From Hippasteria phrygiana (Eukaryota; Echinodermata; Asteroidea; Valvatida; Goniasteridae): 64,000 nucleotides of DNA. Location: the NCBI GenBank assembly GCA_037893225.1, contig JAZGUH010000143.1, positions 930,001-994,000 on the forward strand, read 5' to 3'. Of this stretch, positions 47,201 to 60,180 are shown one piece after another; positions within the stretch are counted from its first letter, which is position 1, and every line of letters starts with the position of its first letter. Position numbers and translations under genes: made by a program. Below the pieces are notes generated by a model. That model saw only the letters and a program-made list of their open reading frames with translations, was not told the origin of the DNA and ran no database searches.

Positions 47201-48057
47201 AATTCTTTTTGTAATAGCTTTGTTAGCTCCTATATTCCTTTACATAAATGTGAAAATTGTGTGACGTCATCATTACGTCATCAAAAATAGGCTTTTTGAA
47301 ACACATATAAGGGTTGGTCCGAGCGTCATAAAAATTGGTGGGTAAGTAGATAGTGATACTAGCATGTAAAATCCGAGGTGACGTCATGATGACGTCATCG
47401 GCTGATTTTCTGTTAATTTTTTAGTCATGATGACCATCAAATTATTTGTATATTTTTTTTAAGGTTTTGAAATTTTAAGCCATATCTCATTAACAGAATA
47501 TAATAAATTCGAAATTCCTTTTTGTAATCAATTCATTAGGTCAGAGTTATGTATGTTAAAATGTGTAACATCATCCTGACGTCATCAAAATGCCCTTTTA
47601 AAAAACATATGAGAGTAAGTGGATCGTTATGAAAATTTGTAAAATCTGAAGTGACGTGATTGGCTGATTTTGTAGGAATTTTTCATTTTGTTCAATTTTT
47701 TTAAACTGTCATTGATCAGATTGACTGCAATCTTGACACAAGCCAAGACCACGTTCCGAATATGTGACGTCATGACGACGCTATCCTACGATTTTATGTT
47801 GATTGTTAGGTTTTTAAAATTTTTTATGTAATTTCTAACCGGGACTTGCGCCACATAACAGCCTAAGGTCTTAAACAAGTTTGTCATATATATCCTATAA
47901 TGGAAATTACATGACCAAGAAAGAAGTCAGGATGGCGTCACGCTTAAAGGTCAAGTTTGAAGTAGCAAAAGACATAGAAGTGATGGAGCTTTGTGCTTAA
48001 TATAACAGAAAAACGGAAAAGCCCTGCGTCTGTTTGCAAGAGACGCAAGATGTCTAG
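44268..48057 (+). mobile_element. Helitron-like element, 3.8 kb (third of three)
   Basis: Starts TTAGTTCTGACC at 44291, ends CTAG at 48054-48057. It has five 401-bp units (near 44455, 44852, 45253, 45654 and 46055) and one 146-bp unit fewer than its neighbours. Otherwise nearly identical to the element at 40326. The three in a row suggest tandem duplication after, or during, transposition. Confidence 0.6.
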
Positions 48058-48105
48058 TTTTTTTTTTTTCTTCTTCTTCTTCTTCTTCTTCTTCTTCTTC
48101 TTCTT
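48058..48105 (+). repeat. T-run and (CTT)n microsatellite
   Basis: One of the longest such tracts here, lying directly after CTAG|T and before TTAGTTCTGACC at 48106. Confidence 0.9.
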
Positions 48106-51100
48106 TTAGTTCTGACCAAAATCCCATAGACTTTGTACACGAATTTTGTCGGCGGCACTTTAGGTCTTAAAAAACCTCAGAACCTAACCAAACTTACCTC
48201 AAACGTAGACCCTAAGCTGAAATTGTATGTCGTAGAGTGACGTCATGATGACGTCATCACGTGTCACGTGACGTCATCCTAAATGTGCGTTTTTCAAGGG
48301 CCCATATCTAGAGAACGGTATATCCAATTTCCTTCAAACCTGGTATGTTGGTAGGCTAGCTCGTGTTATAGATGGAAATTGACGTGACGTCATGATGACG
48401 TCATCATGCGATTTTATAGTAATTTTTAAGTTTTTGAACTTTAAAGTTTCTTAAAGCCATATCTCACCAACAGAACATGCTAAATTCAAAATTCTTTTTG
48501 TAATAGCTCTGTTAGCTCCTATATTCTTTCACATAAATGTTAAAAATGTGTGACGTCATCATGACGTCATCAAAAATATGCTTTTTTGAAACACATATAA
48601 GAGTAGGGACGATCATCATAAAAATTAGTGTGCAGGTAGATAATGCTACTAGGATGTTAAATCCGAGGTGACGTCATGATGACGTCATCGGCTGATTTTC
48701 TATGAATTTTTAGTTCTATCCCAAATCCCATAGACTTTGTACACGAATTTTGTACGGGACACTTTGGTCACTAAACAACATCAGATCTTAATCAAACTTA
48801 ACACAAACAGAGACCCTAAGCTGAAAATGTATGCCAAAACGTGACGTCATGATGACGTCATCACGTGTCATGTGACGTCATCTTAAAGGTGCATTTTGGA
48901 AGGGCCCATATCTAGAGAACGGTAGGTCCGATTGCCTTCAAACCAGGTATGTTGGTATGGTAGCTCGTGTTATAGATGAAAATTGAGGTGACGTCATGAT
49001 GACGTCATCATACGATTTTACAGTAATATTAAAGTTTTTGAACTTCAAAGTTTCTTAAAGCCATATCTCATCAACAGAACATGCTAAATTCAAAATTCTT
49101 TTTGTAATAGCTTTGTTAGCTCCTATATTCTTTCACATAAATTTGAAAAATGTGTGACGTCATCATGACGTCATCAAAAATATGCTTTTTTGAAACACAT
49201 ATAAGGGTAGGGACGATCGTCATAAAAATTAGTGTGCAGGTAGATAGTGCTACTAGCATGTTAAATCCGAGGTGACGTCATGATGACGTCATCGGCTGAT
49301 TTTCTATGAATTTTTAGTTCTATCCCAAATCCCATAGACTTTGTACACGAATTTTGTACGGGACAATTTGGTCACTAAACAACATCAGATCTTAATCAGG
49401 CTTAACACAAACAGAGACCCTAAGCTGAAAATGTATACCAAAACGTGACGTCATGATGACGTCATCACGTGTCATGTGACGTCATCTTAAAGGTGCATTT
49501 TTCAAGGGCCCATATCTAGAGAACGGTATGTCCGATTGCCTTCAAACCAGGTATGTTGGTATGGTAGCTCGTGTTATAGATGAAAATTGGGGTGACGTCA
49601 TGATAACGTCATCATACGATTTTACAGTAATATTAAAGTTTTTGAACTTCAAAGTTTCCTAAAGCCATATCTCATCAACAGAACACGCTAAATTCAAAAT
49701 TCTTTTTGTAATAGCTTTGTTAGCTCCTATATTCTTTCACATAAATGTGAAAAATGTGTGACGTCATCATGACGTCATCAAAAATATGCTTTTTTGAAAC
49801 ACATATAAGGGTAGGGACGATCGTCATAAAAATTAGTGTGCAGGTAGATAGTGATACTAGCATGTTAAATCCGAGGTGACGTCATGATGACGTCATCGGC
49901 TGATTTTCTATGAATTTTTAGTTCTATCCCAAATCCCATAGACTTTGTACACGAATTTTGTACGGGACAATTTGGTCACTAAACAACATCAGATCTTAAT
50001 CAGGCTTAACACAAACAGAGACCCTAAGCTGAAAATGTATACCAAAACGTGACGTCATGATGACGTCATCACGTGTCATGTGACGTCATCTTAAAGGTGC
50101 ATTTTTCAAGGGCCCATATCTAGAGAACGGTACGTCCGATTGCCTTCAAACCAGGTATGTTGGTATGGTAGCTCGTGTTATAGATGAAAATTGAGGTGAC
50201 GTCATGATGACGTCATCATACGATTTTACAGTAATATTAAAGTTTTTGAACTTCAAAGTTTCCTAAAGCCATATCTCATCAACAGAACACGCTAAATTCA
50301 AAATTCTTTTTGTAATAGCTTTGTTAGCTCCTATATTCTTTCACATAAATGTGAAAAATGTGTGACGTCATCATGACGTCATCAAAAATATGCTTTTTTG
50401 AAACACATATAAGGGTAGGGACGATCGTCATAAAAATTAGTGTGCAGGTAGATAGTGATACTAGCATGTTAAATCCGAGGTGACGTCATGATGACGTCAT
50501 CGGCTGATTTTCTATGATTATTTTAGTTCTATCCCAAATCCCATAGACTTTGTACACGAATTTTGTACGGGACACTTTGGTCACTAAACAACATCAGATC
50601 TTAATCAGGCTTAACACAAACAGAGACCCTAAGCTGAAAATGTATGCCGAAACGTGACGTCATGATGACGTCATCACGTGTCATGTGACGTCATCTTAAA
50701 GGTGCATTTTTCAAGGGCCCATATCTAGAGAACGGTACGTCCGATTGCCTTCAAACCTGGTATGTTGCTAGTGTATCTCGTGTTATAGATGAAAATTGAG
50801 GTGCCATCATGATAACGTCATCAACTGATTTTCTATGAATTTTTTAATATTTAACATATTATTATATATTACTGTCATTGATCAGATTGACTCCAATCTC
50901 GACACAGGCCAACACCATGTATAAGTACTATCCTTATAATGTCATCATAGGTCAAGTAATATAAACTTAAAGGTCAACTTTCAAGTAAGAAATCTAGATT
51001 ATGAAATAATCTCAGATCTTAGAAAACTCAGCGAAAACAAAACCCTTAACAACTTTAATGCTGATAAAAAAAAAACCAGGAAAAGCCATGCGTCTGTTGA

Positions 51101-51124
51101 CCTCAACAGACGCTTAACCTCTAG
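48058..51124 (+). mobile_element. Helitron-like element of five 605-bp modules
   Basis: Modules start at 48106, 48710, 49314, 49918 and 50523 (periods 604, 604, 604, 605). The end is GGAAAAGCC at 51079, hairpin GCGTCTGTT...AACAGACGC and CTAG at 51121-51124, as at 35987 and 62006. The third and fourth modules are almost identical. This element and the one at 60181-62006 share variants such as TATACCAAAACGTGACG, so they derive from a common recent source. Confidence 0.6.
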
Positions 51125-53406
51125 TTTCTTCTTCTTCTCCTTGTTCTTCTATCAAAAATGCCATAGACAAAGCACACGTTTTATTCTCACCGCCACTTTT
51201 GCCATTAAACAGACTTCAATCTTAATGAGAGTTTGCATAGACTTGGACCCTATACCGAAGTAGTGCCTATTACTCTGACGTCATGATGACGTCATCACGT
51301 GGCACGTGACGTCATCTCAAAAGTGCGTTTTTGAAGGGCCCATATCTAGAGAACCGTACGTCCGATTGAGCTCAAACTTGGTTTGTTGGTGGACCGGCTT
51401 GTGTTATAGATGAAAATCGACGTGACGTCATAATGACGTCATCATACGATTTTGCAGTAATTTTCAAAGTTTTGAACCCTTAAGCCATATCTCATCAACT
51501 GAACATGCTAATTTCGAAATTATTTTTGTAATAGGTTTGTTAGATCATAGATACTTACATATAAATGTGAAAAATGTATGACGTCATCATGACGTCATCA
51601 AAAATGTGCTTTTTTGAAACACATATAAGAGTAGGTCCGATCGTCACAAAAATGGGTGGGTAGGCAGATATTGTCACTAGCATGCAAATTCCGAAGTGAC
51701 GTCATGATGACGTCATCGGCTGATTTTCTACGATTTTCTTAATGTTTCAAATTTCATTATACTCTCAAAAACTTACACTGTCATTGATCAGATTGACTAC
51801 AAACTCGATCCAGGCCAAGACCACGTTGCAAATGTTTGCTTCGACAAGTACAGTTGTGATGACGTCATCGTGGGTCACGTGACGTCATCTTAAAGGTGCA
51901 CACTTTAAGGTCCTATATCTAGAGAACCGTAAGTCCGATTGGGTGCAGTCTTAATGCTGATAGGCAAGGATTTGTTACAGAAAAAAAAAATTGATGTGAC
52001 GTCATGATGACGTAATGATGACGTCATCTAGAGGTCATTAAATTCAAGTCAAAATTTGGTATATTTAACAATCTCTTATGACAAAAACCTTCGGAAGTGT
52101 TATACACTGTATTTTTGTGTACCTAATTCCAAGTTCTTATGATTATAGCTCACTCCAGCGTCAAAATATACCCATTTCAATATTTAGCCCCCAAACAATA
52201 TGATAACAAAGGAATTTGGGAAGGCAGTGTAACCATGGGTGTCATGTTGCACGTTTCTACAATCCAACGTAAACGTGTGTGGAGTTGCGCTGTACGAGCA
52301 AAGTCAGTGTAGAGTGCGATACAAAGTGATACACGCAGCTCTGCAGTGCATGCAGCGTGTACCAATGGTGTAAGGTGGCTCAGAAGGGACATCGCAAATC
52401 GTGCGATATCAAAAATACCACAGGCAATGCACGTTTCATTCTCGCCGGCGCTTTTGCCAGTAAACAGATCTTTTATCTTGATGAAAGTTTGCGTAGACTA
52501 CTGAGACCCTGTGCTGAAATCGTGCATATTGCTCTGACGTCATGATGACGTCATCACGTGTCACATGACGTCATCTTAAAGGTGCATTTTTGAAGGGCCT
52601 ATATTTAGAGAACCGTAGGTCTGATTAGATCAAACGTGGTAGGCTGGTAGGTGAGCATGTTATAGATGAAAATTGATGTGACGTCATGATGACGTCATCA
52701 TACGATTGTATAGTATTGTTTAAGTTTTTGGACCTTAAAGCCATATATCATCAACAGAACATGCCAATTTAGAAATTCTTTTTGTAATAGGTTTGTTAGA
52801 TCATACATAATTGTATTTAAATGTGAAAAATGTGTGACGTCATGAGGACGTCATCAAAAAATTTGCTTTTTTGAAACACGTATAAGGGTACATCCGATCG
52901 GCACGAAAATTGGTGGGTATACAGATATTGTCACAAGAATGCAAACTCCGAAGTGACGTCATGATGATGTCATTATGTGTCACGTGACGTCACCTTAAAG
53001 GTGCGTTTTTAAAAGGGGCCATATCTAGACAGTTGTTGGACCGATTAGGGTGAAACCTGGTATGTTAAAAGGCCGGTAATTGAATATGATTTTAACATGG
53101 TTACGTTCTTGAATCTGTAAGCCATATCCCGTCAACAGAACAAACTACTTTCGAAATTCTTTTTGAAATAAGTTTGTTAGGTCATAAATATTATGTAAAA
53201 AATAGAGGCGATTGATTTGGAACATCATAATGACGTTATTAAAGGCGTAATTTATAGACACATATAAATTGGTAGATCCGTCGGATTGTCACGAAACTTG
53301 GTGGGTAGTCGAATTTCTCATTAGTAGGCAATATACTAAGTGACATTATAGCAAATAATATGGAAAAGCCCTATGTTCTGTTTAGGAAACAGACATATAG
53401 CTCTCG
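51125..53406 (+). mobile_element. divergent Helitron-like element with CTCG end
   Basis: Starts with an impure CTT tract, and its body has TGACGTCA doublets at wider divergence from the 605-bp consensus. A distinct stretch near 52220-52440 is richer in GC and lacks the doublets. The end is GGAAAAGCC at 53362, a longer stem CTATGTTCTGTTT...AAACAGACATATAG and CTCG (53403-53406) in place of CTAG, followed by T. Probably an older family member. The frames at 52177-52545 overlap on both strands and are not convincing genes. Confidence 0.45.
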
Positions 53407-56400
53407 TTTTCTTCTTCTTCTTCTTTTTCTTTTAGTTCCGACCAAAATCCCATAGACTTTGTACACGAATTTTCTCGGCGGCACTTTAGGTCTTAAAAAA
53501 CCTCAGATCTTAACCAAACTTACCTCAAACATAGACCCTAAGCTGACATATTGCGTCGAAGAGTGACGTCATGATGACGTCATCAAGTGATTTTTTATGA
53601 ATTTTTGAATTTTTAAAATCGTAACATTCTTTTAAATATATCTAGCGAACAAAACAAGATATTTTCAAAATTCTTTTTCTTATAGCTTTGGTATGTCTCA
53701 AAGATATGCCCTAAATTGCGAAAATTGTGTGACGTCATGATGACGTCATCAAAAATGTGTTTTTTTGTTAACGCATGCAAGGGTCAATCCGATTACAAAA
53801 ATGTATATATTGAATTTTCCTGTACCCAATTCCAAAATTTCATGATCGTGGCTCACTCAAGTAAGAAATGACAGCCATTTCAAAATTTAGACCAAATTCA
53901 ATATAACACAAAGGAATTCTGGGACGGGCTGATAACCATGGCTTAAATGTACATGCTGTTTATAAAAAGGGTTGATTTATAGTCTTTTTCAAGTCGCTAA
54001 TCACAGGTAGCTGTGGAAATAGGTATCCGAAACCGTGCGTAACGTTTCGCTAACTTCCTAATCATGCAGAATCAAGCCTAACAAAGTACGTACATACGCT
54101 GCAGATGCCAAATTTCCACACACGTATAGTCTGCAACAACAACAAAATCTATCCGTACATGCGAGATTCGCCGTTTAGAGCTGGAAGGACTTACATTGGG
54201 TTCACAGCGGTTTTTGTTTGGAGCGCCGACATCTTCCGTTTCCCTGAATATATCAACCAAACACTCACCCAAAATGCAGAGTAGTCATTCATGCAGCGAC
54301 TGATCCCCTCAAAATGAGAATACGATCAAGTTAAACCCGAAAAAACATTTTTCGTGCAACCCGGAGCATGCACAAACGAGCTGTGCATATATTATAGTAG
54401 CGGATTCTTAAACATGACATGGATACATGTTTGCGTATATCGGCCAGCGGCACTGTGCGCGCCTCGGGGCTCAACGGGTGCCTCTTGGAGTTGGACGTGA
54501 AATTCGACTTTTCGTCTGGCTCGTATTTGAACCTTAGTGTCTGCACCTTAATCCTCGAACTCTACTTGTATCTCAAGTGACGTATCTATCATTTTGGATG
54601 CTGTTGTAAGGGTGAAACCGGATGCTTTTGTTGAGACTTCAGATACATATTCAGAAAAACCACACGATCACTGCAGACGACCTTAGACGCTACTATATGG
54701 GCAGATCATGTCCAAACGTTTAAAAAGGCGATAGAGGGTCCAATCATGGAGGAAGTTCAGTAGGACAGCAACATGTTTCAATTTGGTGGTCCAGATATTC
54801 AGGTAAGCATGTCGAAAATTGCGAGATTTTACTTTAATATTCCGCACCAGCATGGTTCAGAAGCAGCGAAATCTTGGAAAATAAACCAACCCTGCTTGTC
54901 TAAATATGTGGCACTACGTGTTATTTTTAAAGATTTATCTCCTAAATATTTGTGAAATATGAGATAGAAATTTACATAGTACAAAATATATATATGAACA
55001 CTCTACATGTACATTACTAAAAGAAATTTGTGACCATACACTGCCAATAATACATGTAGGCCTAAAGTCAAAACAAATTAACATGTTTTTCCTCTATTTA
55101 GCAGTGCAAATTCTCCAACAAAAGCCTCAAATTTATGTGATTACACAATTCTGAACATGAATAATTGCAGATAAATGCTTTGACATGTTGGACATACATT
55201 TTCAACACAACTTGAACAAGTTGTTGTTGGGGAGTGAGTTATGCCCCTATACTAGTCTTGTCTCAGAAAAGTTACAACCCAGTCTGCAAGTATAGGGCCT
55301 ACATGTAGTACATCTGTACAAATTATAAACCCAACCAGCTAGTCAGAAACAGCGAAATCTTGGAAATTAACCAACCCTGCTTGTCTAAATATGTGCCACA
55401 ACCTGTTACTTCAAGATTTATCTCCTAAATATTTGTGGAAAATAAGACACAAATTTACTGTACATGTATGTGAACACTGTAGTGAAAATTCCCCAACAAA
55501 ATTACACAATTCTGAGGAGAGATTTTACTTTAATACCCCTACCAGCATGGGTCAGAAACACAGAAATCTTGGGAAATAACCAACCCTGTTTGTCTAAGTA
55601 TGTGGCACAACTTATTTCAAGATTTATTTCCTAAAGATTTGTGGAAAATGAGACAGAAATTTGCATATGTACATGTACATGTATGTAAACACTGTAGTAC
55701 ATGTACATTAATTTCTGACCAGACACTGCCAAGAATAATTAGGCTATGTATAGTGAACACAAACTGTTTTCCTCTATTTAGCAGTGAAAATTCCCCAACA
55801 AAAGCCTCCAACTAAAGGTTGTGCCATATGATGACACGATTATGAAGAGAGATTTTACTTTCAAACCCCCACCAAATGAATAAACTGAAGAGTTTGATGT
55901 CTAAAATACAAACATTGTCACGTATAATACTGCAATATTTTGGCAATGCTTTGCCATGTTGCATATGCATTTTCAACGCAACTTTAAAAAGTTGTTTTCG
56001 GGGAGTGAGATATGCCCCTACTTGTCTCCGAGAAGTTAATTATTATTATTATACACAGCCTAGTCTGCAAGTTGGGCCTGGGGGCATGCATGTATCTGTA
56101 CAAATTATAAACCCAACCAGCTCACCCTGAACCCCAGATAAAAAACCCAAAACACAACACATGAATAAAATATAGAAATACACAGGGGACAATCTTTATG
56201 TTCCAATAAATTTTAAAAGAGAACAAAGCAGACAGTACATACCTACATGTTGATATTTAATGGTAGCCGCATTAAATAGTTTTATTCCACCATGATTGTG
56301 TGCAAAGAAATTTGTGACCATACACTGCCAATAATAATACATGTAGGCCTAAAGTCAAAACAAATTAACATGTTTTTCCTCTATTTAGCAGTGCAAATTC

Positions 56401-59400
56401 TCCAACAAAAGCCTCAAATTTATGTGATTACACAATTCTGAACATGAATGATTGCAGATAAATGCTTTGACATGTTGGACAGACATTTTCAACACAACTT
56501 GAAAAAGTTGTTGTTGGGGAGTGAGTTATGCCCCTATACTAGTCTTGTCTCAGAAAAGTTACAACCCAGTCTGCAAGTATAGGGCCTACATGTAGTACAT
56601 CTGTACAAATTATAAACCCAACCAGCTAGTCAGAAACAGCGAAATCTTGGAAATTAACCAACCCTGCTTGTCTAAATATGTGCCACAACCTATTACTTCA
56701 AGATTTATCTCCAAAATATCTGTGGAAAATGAGACACACATTTACTGTACATGTATGTGAACACTGTAGTGAAAATTCCCCAACAAAATTACAAAATTCT
56801 GTGGAGAGATTTTACTTTAATACCCCTACCAGCATGGGTCAGAAACACAGAAATCGTGGGAAATAACCAACCCTGTTTGTCTAAGTATGTGGCACAACTT
56901 ATTTCAAGATTTATTTCCTAAAGATTTGTGGAAAATGAGACAGAAATTTACATATGTACATGTATGTAAACACTTGTAGTACATGTACATTAATTTCTGA
57001 CCAGACACTGCCAAGAATAATTAGGCTATGTAGGCCTATAGTGAACACAAACTGTTTTCCTCTATTTAGCAGTGAAAATTCCCCAACAAAAGCCTCCAAC
57101 TAAAGGTTGTGCCATATGATGACACGATTATGAAGAGAGATTTTACTTTCAAACCCCCACCAACTGAATAAACTGAAGAGTTTGATGTCTAAAATACAAA
57201 CATTGTCACGTATAATACTGCAATATTTTAGCAATGCTTTGCCATGTTGCATATGCATTTTCAACGCAACTTTAAAAAGTTGTTTTCGGGGAGTGAGATA
57301 TGCCCCTACTTGTCTCAGAGAAGTTAATTATTATTATTATACACAGCCTAGTCTGCAAGTTGGGCCTGGGGGCATGCACGTATCTGTACAAATTATAAAC
57401 CCAACCAGCTCACCCTGAACCCCAGATAAAAAACCCAAAACACAACACATGAATAAAATATAGAAATACACAGGGGACAATCTTTATTGTTCCTTATTTC
57501 AGATTTGATGACAGCATGTACATTTGTCAGTGAAGATGGCAGTGGATCAAACAGAATTGAGCTGCAGTACCTAACTTTTGCCATATCTTAAGAACTTTAT
57601 TCAACACTTTCTTTAATAAACCACCTTTTGTGTACTTACAGACAGCAATATTGAACAAATGGAAGTCAGACTTTTGCAATTGAAATTTACAGTGATATGG
57701 TACAAATAAGCGATGGGTTTCACATGTAACATTGACACCAGTGTCCATGTTACATGGAAAATCCACACAAAATCATATTTTATGCCTCATATTTACTGAA
57801 GAGGTCTGATTTTCATATCTTTTCATTAGAGATGTATATCCTTAACTAGTTCATAAAATGCAGACATGTTCAAGGCAAATCAATGGAAATATGTCAGAAA
57901 ATGTGTTTTTGTTTCACATGTAACACGAACACCATATATTTTTCATTTACGGAATGACCCATAAGCCTATATCTACCAGCTTTCTTAGAAGAGTCGCAAG
58001 TTTCATACCCTAATAAGACCTACTTATAAGTTTATAAAATTAGTAACAATTAGACAAATTAATAAAAGCAGAGAGAATATAATGACATTTTAAGGTACTG
58101 GTTTCACGTGTAACAGGACACCAAATTTGGAGGAATGTCACACATTTTGACATATCTTCATCGAGTGTGAAAAAACAATCCAAAGAATCCTTTATTGGAC
58201 TTGTGAAACTACTAATTGCAAGTGTGCATGAACAACGTATCCAGATCAGGGAAAACTGATAAAGGTAGAAAATGTATATTTTAGGGTTTAAACATTGCCC
58301 TTTTTTGCAAAATGTCACACTTTATGTACCCAACTTCATGGAATGAACCACATCCATGTAGGTTTAACTCAATACACGTAAGCTCAATGTAATGTGGGCA
58401 CATAAACATGATATAATTGAAAACAAGATTAGAGATGGTAGCTGAATATTAAACCTAATCATGTAAATGATATCTTAACCATAAAAGTCCTCAATTCTCA
58501 GTAGATGATTTTTCACACACCCTAGGAGATTATTAGGGTAATGGTTTGTATGCAATCTGTTTAGACTATAAGAAAATAAATTTTAAAAGAAAACAAAGCA
58601 GACAGTACATACATGTTGATATTTAATGGTAGCCGCATTAAATAGTTTTATTCCACCATGATTGTGTGCAGGGGGGGGGGGGGGGGGGTCCTGTTATCAA
58701 CTTGGATGAGAAATGTGCAGTATGGTGATGATGCTGTAACTTATAATACCACAGAGATTTTAAGACAAACAATTCTTTTAAATATTATATTACTGAAAAG
58801 AGTAAATAGAATTAGAAATAGAATGAGGGCCAATAGTAGTCATGTTAGGTTAACCCTATTGTGGATTTTTGTTGATTTAATTTTTTTGTCATTTTGGAGG
58901 ACAATTTCAGTTAAAAGTTGTGACCATTATTGCTAAATTGCTAATTTTATAATTGAAAATTTGAGCCTAATATATTTCAGATCAATTTGTTATAAATATA
59001 AAAATAATGTTATGAGTCATTTAAAATAGTAACAATAAACAAACACCAATTATTATAGAAAATTAAATGATCAAAACTAAATAAAAACAAATTAAAGCCA
59101 GTGGCAGCACTGACAGAAAATTGGGCATTGCAAATAGCGTCGCCAATGCCGGTTCGCGTGAATCTCTCTACTAACGTGCTAGCTCCATGTGTCTGCTGTA
59201 TGTGATTTAGCCATTTACTATCTTTCTTCTTTCTATCCTTTTCTGTCTTCTTTGCTGATGGAAGCTGTTAGTGCCACAGCCATTGTGTACATCTTATAAT
59301 ATATCATCTTATCTTCTTCTTTTTTTATTAAAGTGGGTGGATCGGATGGCTGTAATGGGAGGAGGGCATTATTAATTAACACTTATTTTCAAAAGCTAAC

Positions 59401-60180
59401 AAATGGTTAGCCCCATATCAGGGGTTTATCAGTACCATAATACCAAACAACTTTTCTCTGCAAAATAATATTAAATGTCATGGAAATTTAGTCTTGGAAA
59501 GTCATGGAAAGGTCATGGAATTTGGTTTTCAGATTTCTGTGGGAACCCTGACTTGACTTTTAATGATGGTCATCACATGTCACGTGACGTCATCTTAAAG
59601 GGGCATTTTTCGAAGCCATATATCTATGGAAGTACAAGTCCGATTAAGTTGATACGTGGTATCTAGATAGGCCAGCATGTGTTACAGATGGAAATTGATG
59701 TGACGCGAAGATGACGTCATCATACGATTTTATAGTAATTGTTAAGTTTTTGAACTTCAAAGTTTCTTCAAGCCATATCTCACCAACAGAACATGCTAAA
59801 TTCAAAATTCTTTTTGTAATAGCTTTGTTAGCTCCTATATTCTTTCACATAAATGTGAAAAAGTGTGACGTCATCATGACGTCATCATGACGTCATCAAA
59901 ATGTGCTTTTAAAAAACATAAGGGTACATATATCCAATAATCATAACAATTGGTGGGTTGGTAGATGTTGTCGCTAGCATGTGAAATCCGAAGTAATCTT
60001 ATGATGACGTCATCGGCTGTTTTTCTATGATTTTTTTTAATGTTTCTAATTTCATTGTACATACTCTCAAAATTTTACATTGTCATTGATCAGATTGACT
60101 CCAATCTATACACAGGCCAAGAGCACACATTGAGGTGATGTGTTATTGAAGTGATGTCATGATGACCATCATATGATTTA
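53407..60180 (+). mobile_element. composite repeat element, copy C
   Basis: T/CTT tract, TTAGTTCCGACC at 53432 (as in copy A), element flank to 53998, insert, then element flank 59556-60180. It is truncated at the TGATTTATAT point shared with copies A and B, then joins a module element. The left flank resembles the 401-bp repeat consensus more closely than that of copy A. Confidence 0.5.
53999..59555. repeat. duplicated insert, copy C, 5.6 kb
   Basis: Same edges as copies A and B. The exon-like segments at 54195-54243 (minus) and 54773-54802 (plus, MFQFGGPDIQ|GTAAGC) match copy A. There are two 1287-type units (starts 55024 and 56308), single 304-type units (markers at 55391 and 56678), the terminal-exon-like segment at 57503, the inverted repeat at 57723-57756 and an 18-base G-run at 58671-58688. 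Confidence 0.6.

Noticed and set aside
52177..52545. Frames of 71 and 62 aa on opposite strands in the divergent element
   Set aside because: They overlap each other, match nothing recognised and appear once. The higher GC of the stretch alone is not evidence for a gene.
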